Assembly: GCF_000337595.1 (NCBI RefSeq) | Contig: NZ_AOIL01000069.1 | Location: forward strand, 72,083-121,467 | Length of the DNA: 49,385 nucleotides | Reading direction: 5' to 3' | From: Natrialba taiwanensis DSM 12281 | Lineage (GTDB): Archaea > Halobacteriota > Halobacteria > Halobacteriales > Natrialbaceae | In this document: piece by piece, positions 43,725-49,385 of the stretch | Layout of the letters: each line of letters starts with the position of its first letter | How positions within the stretch are numbered: the first letter of the stretch is position 1 | Notes under the pieces: generated by a model | What the model was told of the DNA's origin: nothing | Database searches by the model: none | The model's input: only the letters and a program-made list of their open reading frames with translations | Position numbers and translations under genes: made by a program

Positions 43725-45449
43725 TCATTCGCTCCTGACGACCACCTCATCCTCTCTCACTGCCGTTATCTGTGCCGGCTCGACCGGATACTCGTCGTCG
43801 CTGTGACCGCCCCAGTCGAGTCGCGCCCGCAGCCGGTCCGTAAGCCCCGGCTTCGGATCGACGTACGCGGTCCCCTCCTCAACGGTCGAAATAATCCCGA
43901 TCTGATTCCCCGACTCGTCGACGACATTCTTTCCCTGATCCGAAGCCGAAATCGATGCCGTCGCATCCGGGTCTACGGCCGGGGTCTCCGACTCCGGCTC
44001 TCCCGGCTCTGACTCCGACTCCGCATCCATTTCGGGTTCTCCAGTTCCGTCTCGCGTTTCGTCCATCTCACCCGCACCCGTTTCCATCTCGCCACCGGCT
44101 GCCGACCCCGTTCCGGCCTCCGCCGAAGCCGATTCCGCACCGGCTCCACTCGGTTCAGCCATCTCCGCCCCTTCGCCGGCAGCAGTCTCCTCGTTACCGG
44201 CCGTTCCGGTCTCCAGCGCTTCCGTCTGATCGCTCCCGCCGGACTCCATCTCCGCCGTCTTCATCCCCCCGGGCTCTGCTTCTGCGCCCATTTCTCCTGT
44301 CGCACCCTCGCCTGACTCGGCACCTCCCGCCGCTCCGGCCGGCGAACGCATCTCTTCCGCCGACATCGTCTCGTACTCCTCGCTGTCGATGATCTCCCCC
44401 TCGAGAACCGTGCTGCTGACGAGTTCAGAATCGAGAATGTCGCTGTCCTCGAGCGCAAAGCGCATCACGAGCCGTTCGTCGATTTCGTCTTCGACGGTAC
44501 GACGTTCGATGAGGTCGCTCCGAACGGTATCGCCCTCGCCGCGCTTGCTCTCGATGACTTCCTGTTCGATGACTGCCTCGGGTTCGGCGTCCGTTCGGAC
44601 GATATCGCTCTCGAGAATCGATTCCTGGACGCGCTCGAAGGCATCGTCCATCTCGATCTCGTCTCGAGTGAGCGCGTCGTTGTGGTCGATATCGACGTTG
44701 ACGACGCGACTCTCGACCGTGTAGCGCTCGATCTCCTCGACCGTTTCGAGGCGGGCCTCGTCGGTCGTGACCTCGACGAGCGACTCGTCGATGAACTCGA
44801 TATCGATAGCCTCCCGATTGAGGAGTTCGGAGTCGACGATGCGGCGTTCGAGGAGTTCGGAGCCGATGACCTCGCTCTCGATAGTGTCGCGTTCGACGAT
44901 GTCGCGCTCGATTCGCTGCGTTTCGACGAGTTCAGTTGTGACGCGCTCGCCCTGTCGGAGTTGGTCCTCGAGTTCGCTCTCGCCGAGTTCGGCGCGATCG
45001 AAGGCCCGGGTTCGGTCGACGAGTTCGAAGGTGTCGAGTGAGAGATTGTCGGCGTCTGGTTGCGCATCGGCTTCGTCTTCGACGTCGGTTTCGGCCGTGT
45101 CCGTCGCGCCGTGGCCGCGGTCTTGCGCTGCGGGCCCTGTGGCCTCGTAGACGAACACCAGATCCTCGTTGCTGAACGTCTCGCTGAACTCGTCCCAGGA
45201 CTGCTCTTCGTGGTGGTCCTCGAGGTCGTCTCGACGGGCGAGCGTGTAGTCGTAACCGCCACCGCTGCCTTCGCCGCCGTACGTCGAGACGGGAACGGCG
45301 TCGCGGGACTCAGCCCACTCCCGGATTCGGTCGGGATCTGTAGTCAGTCTGCGGTGGGCGCGCCGTCGGTGGGTCCCCGAGTTCTCGGTCGGCCTCGCGC
45401 TCGCGCTCGCACTCGTGTTCGATGAACTGTCGGGTGGATCCTCGGACAT
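43725..45449 (-). CDS. Acidic period-5 repeat protein with C-terminal PRC-barrel
   Basis: A 574-residue protein starting MSEDPPDSSSNTS; the longer frame to 45686 is non-acidic and was rejected. Residues 38-103 form an unnamed domain (IREWAESRDAVPVSTYGG, SNEDLVFVYEAT). From about 174 to 359 hydrophobic pairs recur every five residues (ERDIV, ERDTI, ESEVI, GSELL, ERRIV, DSELL; later DSDIL, DSELV, SSTVL, EGEII), some 35 periods, suggesting a beta-solenoid. About 365-490 is Gly/Ala/Glu/Met low complexity. The last about 75 residues are a PRC-barrel (VVDESGNQIGIISTVEEGTAYV). Function is unknown; bacterial PRC-barrel/DUF2382 stress proteins are a loose parallel. Confidence 0.75.
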   Translation of the reverse strand: MSEDPPDSSSNTSASASARPTENSGTHRRRAHRRLTTDPDRIREWAESRDAVPVSTYGGEGSGGGYDYTLARRDDLEDHHEEQSWDEFSETFSNEDLVFVYEATGPAAQDRGHGATDTAETDVEDEADAQPDADNLSLDTFELVDRTRAFDRAELGESELEDQLRQGERVTTELVETQRIERDIVERDTIESEVIGSELLERRIVDSELLNREAIDIEFIDESLVEVTTDEARLETVEEIERYTVESRVVNVDIDHNDALTRDEIEMDDAFERVQESILESDIVRTDAEPEAVIEQEVIESKRGEGDTVRSDLIERRTVEDEIDERLVMRFALEDSDILDSELVSSTVLEGEIIDSEEYETMSAEEMRSPAGAAGGAESGEGATGEMGAEAEPGGMKTAEMESGGSDQTEALETGTAGNEETAAGEGAEMAEPSGAGAESASAEAGTGSAAGGEMETGAGEMDETRDGTGEPEMDAESESEPGEPESETPAVDPDATASISASDQGKNVVDESGNQIGIISTVEEGTAYVDPKPGLTDRLRARLDWGGHSDDEYPVEPAQITAVREDEVVVRSE

Positions 45450-45704
45450 AGTCGTCCCTGCAATCGGACCGTACTTCAGTCGGCAGGGCCGTCTCTTCGA
45501 CTCAGTTCTCGGTTTCCGTCCCTGAATCAGTACTCGTGTCGTGTCGGTACCGGGCGAAAAATCGTAATAACGGATTGCGAACTCGTCCCGACTTCGATGA
45601 CAGTCATCGGCCGCGAGGATCGACGCGGACAGTGATCGATTACCGGCACTGAACTCGACGGCTGGTACTGCTCGGCAGGTGCTCACCTGGATGGGGACCG
45701 TCGG

Positions 45705-46334
45705 TTAGCCGTCGGCGTTGACGAGGTCGGTAACGTCGATACTCGATTCCGCCTCGTACTCGGCCCAGATGTATCGCGTCGCCGCGCTCCGATAGGGCCG
45801 CCACGCCTCGGCGATCTCGCGCATTTCGGCCCGCGTCAACTCCGCGCCGTCGCCGTAGAGTTCGTCGATCCCGCGGCGCACGGCGAGGTCGCCGAGCGGC
45901 AGGATATCGGGTCGTTCCAGCACGAACAGGAGGTACATGCGGGCCGTCCACTCGCCGATGCCCTTGATCTCGGTGAGACGGCTGACGACGTCTTCGTTAC
46001 TGACGTCGGCCAGCCCGTCGCGGGTGTAATCGTCCTCCTGAAACGCCCGCGCCGCGTTTCGCACGTACTCGATCTTGCTGCGCGAGAGGCCGGCGTCCCG
46101 GAGCGCCCGATCCTCCGCCGTGAGGACGGTTTCGGGCGTGACTTCGTCCTCGAGCAGGTCGAACACACGCTCGCGAACGGCCGCCGCGCTCGCCGTCGAG
46201 AGTTGCTGGTTGATGATCGAGATACAGAGGCGCTCGTACTCGGTCTGGTTCGGTTTGACGTAGGGATCGTGCGTTTCGACCAGTCGGCTCATGACCGGGT
46301 CCTGGCGCAGCACGGGTTCGGCCTGGTCCATCAT
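45705..46334 (-). CDS. DNA-3-methyladenine glycosylase-like (AlkA/HhH-GPD)
   Basis: A 209-residue base-excision DNA glycosylase of the HhH-GPD superfamily. IINQQLSTASAAAVRERVF is the typical helical start. The helix-hairpin-helix is LTEIKGIGEWTARMYLLFVL (120-139), and the catalytic Asp is D149 in ILPLGDLAVRRGI. There is no C-terminal Cys cluster, which argues against the endonuclease III branch and for the AlkA-type alkyl-base branch. The C-terminus (WRPYRSAATRYIWAEYE) is also AlkA-like. The start could be either of two adjacent Met codons. Confidence 0.9.
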   Translation of the reverse strand: MMDQAEPVLRQDPVMSRLVETHDPYVKPNQTEYERLCISIINQQLSTASAAAVRERVFDLLEDEVTPETVLTAEDRALRDAGLSRSKIEYVRNAARAFQEDDYTRDGLADVSNEDVVSRLTEIKGIGEWTARMYLLFVLERPDILPLGDLAVRRGIDELYGDGAELTRAEMREIAEAWRPYRSAATRYIWAEYEAESSIDVTDLVNADG

Positions 46335-46419
46335 AGGGGATACTGTAATAGCGGGTTCGAGAAGGAAATCGATCTCGGTTTCGGCGACCGAGTCGGTGAG
46401 GACTACCGACCGTCTGCTG

Positions 46420-48993
46420 TTAGTTCGTCTCGGGCGAGTCCGGGCCGGTAGCTGGCGTCTCCGGTTCGATATTTGCCAGTCGCATCGCGTTACCGGTCAC
46501 GCCGAGACTCATGCCCATGTCGCCGATGATGACCGCGTGGATCACCGTCACGAGTCCGATCGGAGCACCGACCGCGAGCACGGCTTTCACCGCCAGACTC
46601 GCCCAGATGTTCTGTCGGATGACGCCGGTGGCCGTCTTCGAGAGGTCGAAGAGATACGGCAACCGGGTGAGATCATCACCCATCAGCGCCACGTCGGCGG
46701 TTTCGAGGGCCGTGTCCGTCCCCGCTGCGCCCATCGCGATCCCGACGCTCGCGGTGGCCATCGCGGGCGCATCGTTGATCCCGTCGCCGACCATCGCGAC
46801 GCGGGCCTCGTCGCTCTCGCCCTCGAGTCGCTCGATCCACGCGAGCTTCTCATCGGGAAGCAACTCCGCGTGGAACTCGTCGATACCGACCTGCTCGGCG
46901 ATGGCGCGGGCCGTCCCCTCGTTGTCGCCGGTGAGCATCACGACGCGAACGCCCTGCTCTTGAAGCCGCGAGACGGCCCATTCGGCGTCCGGTCGAACGC
47001 GGTCCGCGACGGCGATGACGCCGAGTGGGTCGTCTTCGGTCCCGACGACGACGACGGTCTTGCCGTCGCGCTCCAGTTCCGGAACGATGTCCTCGAGTAC
47101 GTCGAGACATCCTTCGCGCTCACACTGCGAGCGGGCGGGCGTGTCGACGACCGCGACGCCGCCGTCGGTCGTCGCGTGAACGTGCTCGAGATCCGTGAGT
47201 CCGTCGAAGAGGTCCGGCTTTCCGACGTAGTGTGTCTCCCCGTCGAGTTCAGCGCGGACGCCCTTGCCGGTCAGGGCCTCGAAGTTCGAGACGCTGGCGT
47301 CGCGACCGTCGATTCCCTGCTCGTCGGCGTAGCCGGCGATAGACCGGCCGACGGGGTGTTCGCTTCGCCGTTCCACGGCGCTGGCGCGGCGGAGGACGTC
47401 CGCCTCGGTGGCACCCTCGAGTGGAATCACGTCGGTGACGGAGAGATCGCCAGTGGTCAGCGTGCCGGTCTTGTCGACGGCGAGCACGTCGCTCTCGCCG
47501 GTGGTTTCGAGGTGGCGACCGCCCTTGATCAGGACGCCGTTGCGGGCGGCGCTCGTGATGCCCGAGACGACGCTGACGGGCGTGGAGATGACGAACGCGC
47601 AGGGGCAGGCGATGACCAGCAGCGTGAGCCCGCGCAGGAACCAGGTGTTCCAGGACGCGCCGGCGACCAGCGGCGGCAGCGTCGCGACGGCGAGCGCGAA
47701 TACGACGACGAGCGGGGTGTAGACGCTCGCAAAGCGATCGACGAACTGCTCGCGTTTCGTCTGGTCGCGCTCGGCGTCCTCGACGGTCCGGACGATGCGG
47801 GCGATGGTGGAGTCGTCGGCCTCGCTCTCGACTTCGACTTCGAGATAGCCCGATTCGGGGATCGTCCCGCCGAAGACCTCGTCGCCCTCGCGCTTGTCGG
47901 CGGGCACGCTCTCGCCCGTGATCGGAGCTTGATCGACCGCACTCTGGCCCTCGATGACGACGCCGTCGGCGGGAATCTTCTCGCCGGGCCGAACGACGAC
48001 CACGTCACTGACCGCGAGTTCGTCGGCGGAAACGGTTTCCGTCGAGCCGTCGTCGCGGCGGACGGTCGCGGTGTCGGGGGAGAGGTCCATCAGTTCGCGC
48101 AGCGAGTTCCGGGCGCGGTCCATCGAGAACCGTTCGAGGAGCTCCGCGACCGAGAACAGGACCGCGAGCATCGCCCCTTCGAAGGGGTGGTGTGCGGCCA
48201 CGCTGGCGACGATGCCGACGCCCATCAGGAAGTCGATATCCAGGCTCCGGTTGCGGACCGAATAGACGGCGTTCCGGAGGACCGGCGCGCCGGCGACCGC
48301 GGCGGCCACGATGAACAGGAGCTGTGAGAGCGCGTAGGGTCTGTCGGCGACGGTTCCGAGGGTCGGGTCGGCGGCCGGGACGACGAAGGCGAGGATCATC
48401 CCGACGGCTGCGATAGCCCCGCCGATCGCCGTGCCGATGGCGCGGCGGCTCCGCCAGATCGAGTCGTCGTCGCCGAACCCGATCTCGTCGCTGTCGCCGT
48501 CCATCGGCGTCGCCTCGTAGCCGGCCGAGCCGACCGCATCGACGACCGTGTCGGCGCTCGTCTCGTCGTCGACCGCGACCGTCACGCGGCCCGAGGTGGG
48601 TTGCGTCTCGATCTCGTCGACCCCGCCAACATCCGCGAGCGCGTTTTCGACCTTGTTCGCGCACGACGCACAGTCCATCTCGGGAACCGACAGCGAGAGT
48701 TCAGCCGCTCCGGCGTCGCTGCCCTCGTCCGCAATCTGATAGCCGGCTGCCCGCACACGGTCCCGAATCTCGGACTCGCTCGTCCGCGCCGGATCGTACC
48801 GGACGAGCAAGCGGCCGCTCGTCACCTGCGGGTCGAGGTCGTCGATGCCGTCGAGTCGCTCGACGCTCTTCGTCACCTTGCCGGCACAGGAGGGACAGTC
48901 CATTTCGGGGACCTGCAACTCGAGCGTTCGATCGGTGTCTGATGGTGTTGAATCAGACGAATCGGGCGGCACACTCGGTGGTGAATCTCTCAT
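46420..48993 (-). CDS. Heavy-metal P1B-type ATPase (Zn/Cd type) with two HMA domains
   Basis: An 857-residue metal exporter. Two N-terminal metal-binding domains carry MDCPSCAGKV (C33, C36) and MDCASCANKV (C108, C111). TGES is at 359-362, the membrane metal site C463-P-C465 in IACPCAFVISTPVS, the phosphorylated D507 in DKTGTLTTG, the HP motif in RSEHPVGRSI, and MVGDGINDAPAM near the end of the ATP domain. The CPCAFVISTP context resembles the ZntA (Zn/Cd/Pb) subgroup rather than CopA (CPCALGLATP). A TATA-like gtatac and an 18-bp palindrome precede it. Confidence 0.93.
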   Translation of the reverse strand: MRDSPPSVPPDSSDSTPSDTDRTLELQVPEMDCPSCAGKVTKSVERLDGIDDLDPQVTSGRLLVRYDPARTSESEIRDRVRAAGYQIADEGSDAGAAELSLSVPEMDCASCANKVENALADVGGVDEIETQPTSGRVTVAVDDETSADTVVDAVGSAGYEATPMDGDSDEIGFGDDDSIWRSRRAIGTAIGGAIAAVGMILAFVVPAADPTLGTVADRPYALSQLLFIVAAAVAGAPVLRNAVYSVRNRSLDIDFLMGVGIVASVAAHHPFEGAMLAVLFSVAELLERFSMDRARNSLRELMDLSPDTATVRRDDGSTETVSADELAVSDVVVVRPGEKIPADGVVIEGQSAVDQAPITGESVPADKREGDEVFGGTIPESGYLEVEVESEADDSTIARIVRTVEDAERDQTKREQFVDRFASVYTPLVVVFALAVATLPPLVAGASWNTWFLRGLTLLVIACPCAFVISTPVSVVSGITSAARNGVLIKGGRHLETTGESDVLAVDKTGTLTTGDLSVTDVIPLEGATEADVLRRASAVERRSEHPVGRSIAGYADEQGIDGRDASVSNFEALTGKGVRAELDGETHYVGKPDLFDGLTDLEHVHATTDGGVAVVDTPARSQCEREGCLDVLEDIVPELERDGKTVVVVGTEDDPLGVIAVADRVRPDAEWAVSRLQEQGVRVVMLTGDNEGTARAIAEQVGIDEFHAELLPDEKLAWIERLEGESDEARVAMVGDGINDAPAMATASVGIAMGAAGTDTALETADVALMGDDLTRLPYLFDLSKTATGVIRQNIWASLAVKAVLAVGAPIGLVTVIHAVIIGDMGMSLGVTGNAMRLANIEPETPATGPDSPETN

Positions 48994-49017
48994 TACTCCC
49001 TCATACTGCCCCCACCA

Positions 49018-49046
49018 GTATACGGGTTATTTGGCGTGCGCCAAAT
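49018..49046 (-). promoter_or_regulatory. Promoter and palindromic operator of the metal ATPase gene
   Basis: Perfect palindrome ATTTGGCGTGCGCCAAAT at 49029-49046 (8-bp arms, 2-nt centre) lies 36-53 nt upstream of the ATPase ATG. A TATA-like gtatac at 49018-49023 sits 25-30 nt upstream. The palindrome therefore abuts the upstream side of the TATA/BRE region, where an activator or metal sensor could act. Confidence 0.65.
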
Positions 49047-49107
49047 CCGGACTCGGGGCGCGACAATCTTCGAATCCTCGAGTTCTCGAGTCCCTGAGTT
49101 TCCGAGT

Positions 49108-49385
49108 TCACAACCCCGCCGCCAGTTCGATCGTTTCCATCTCGCCGACGAATGTCGACGCGAGCGTCGCCTCCGCCCGCCGAAGCCGATAGGAGAGCGT
49201 CGACCGCGGGACATCCAGTCGGTCAGCGAGCTCCGAGAGGTCGATCTGGCGCGGCGTCTCGTAGTAGCCGTACTCGACCGCCGCCTGCAACGCCGCCTGC
49301 TGTTCCTCGGGGAGTGCGTCGGTCGGATTGACCGCAGCCTCAACGGCGTTTCGCTCCGGATCGAGTTATTGCTCAGATCGGAAGA
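49108..49385 (-). CDS. Bacterio-opsin activator-type HTH regulator, C-terminal fragment
   Basis: Only the C-terminus is present. The readable part is DPERNAVEAAVNPTDALPEE, then QAAVEYGYYETPRQIDLSEL and ADRLDVPRSTLSYRLRRAEA, the HTH-10 domain that ends many haloarchaeal regulators of the bacterio-opsin activator (Bat) group. Just upstream an in-frame TAA appears at about 49366-49368, within 20 nt of the window edge, and the last 11 bases are adapter. The break is therefore probably an assembly-end artefact and the gene is truncated, not dead. It lies upstream of the metal ATPase on the same strand and could regulate it (inference). Confidence 0.75.
49375..49385 (+). other. Illumina adapter remnant at the contig end
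   Basis: The final 11 bases, AGATCGGAAGA, are identical to the start of the common Illumina TruSeq adapter. Their position exactly at the sequence end shows unclipped adapter, so bases here and just before are not reliable genome. Confidence 0.85.

Noticed and set aside
46291-48327. 678-residue open frame antisense to the P-type ATPase
   Set aside because: Arg/Asp/Gly-rich shadow frame; the opposite strand carries all P-type ATPase motifs.

Overview
The window is haloarchaeal chromosome. Its proteins are strongly acidic, GC content is high, several promoters have a TATA box 22-33 nt before the ATG (leaderless transcripts), and the gene set is archaeal: TFE, Trm56, archaeal-type CheC/CheD chemotaxis genes, a TadA/TadC-type pilus operon, and twin-arginine and lipobox signals. 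The gene set suggests a motile aerobic member of the Halobacteria, perhaps Natrialbaceae; that placement is inference. The right edge is a contig end: its last 11 bases match an Illumina adapter.

Layout. 1-4133: a truncated membrane protein, a cupin, tRNA methyltransferase Trm56, an amphi-Trp protein, an imperfect 81-bp palindrome, then tfe, a DUF2110 protein and a lipoprotein in tight series. 4187-15611: a chemotaxis island with a divergent CheW-like gene, then cheW-cheY-cheB-cheA-(29-codon ORF)-cheC-double cheC-cheD-cheR; most junctions from cheY on overlap. CheA carries a frameshift near 8300 and a roughly 750-residue acidic linker. 15710-16975: a protein with an HsdR-N-like fold lacking the catalytic lysine. 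16991-26666 (minus): a pilus operon of pilB, pilC and five small proteins with class III signal-like N termini.

26901-30861: an SDR oxidoreductase, a hairpin element, tRNA-Arg(CCT), tatA, a peroxiredoxin, an HD hydrolase, a small winged-helix regulator with a symmetrical operator, and a degraded XapX gene. 30726-36993 (minus): an amidohydrolase, the sdhCDBA operon and a succinylglutamate desuccinylase/aspartoacylase-family protein. 37104-43581 (plus): a GNAT fusion, a flippase, a RimK-like/retropepsin-like fusion and katG. 43725-49385 (minus): a PRC-barrel protein with a long period-5 repeat, an AlkA-like glycosylase, a Zn/Cd-type P-type ATPase with a palindromic candidate operator, and a truncated HTH regulator.

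Together: chemotaxis signalling next to an envelope appendage machine, respiratory complex II, peroxide defence (peroxiredoxin, KatG), and metal export. A recurrent theme is low-complexity acidic inserts built from 6- or 9-bp units in CheW, CheB, CheA, CheC, CheR, the HsdR-like protein, a pilin-like protein, PilB and TatA. No CRISPR array, insertion sequence or rRNA was seen.
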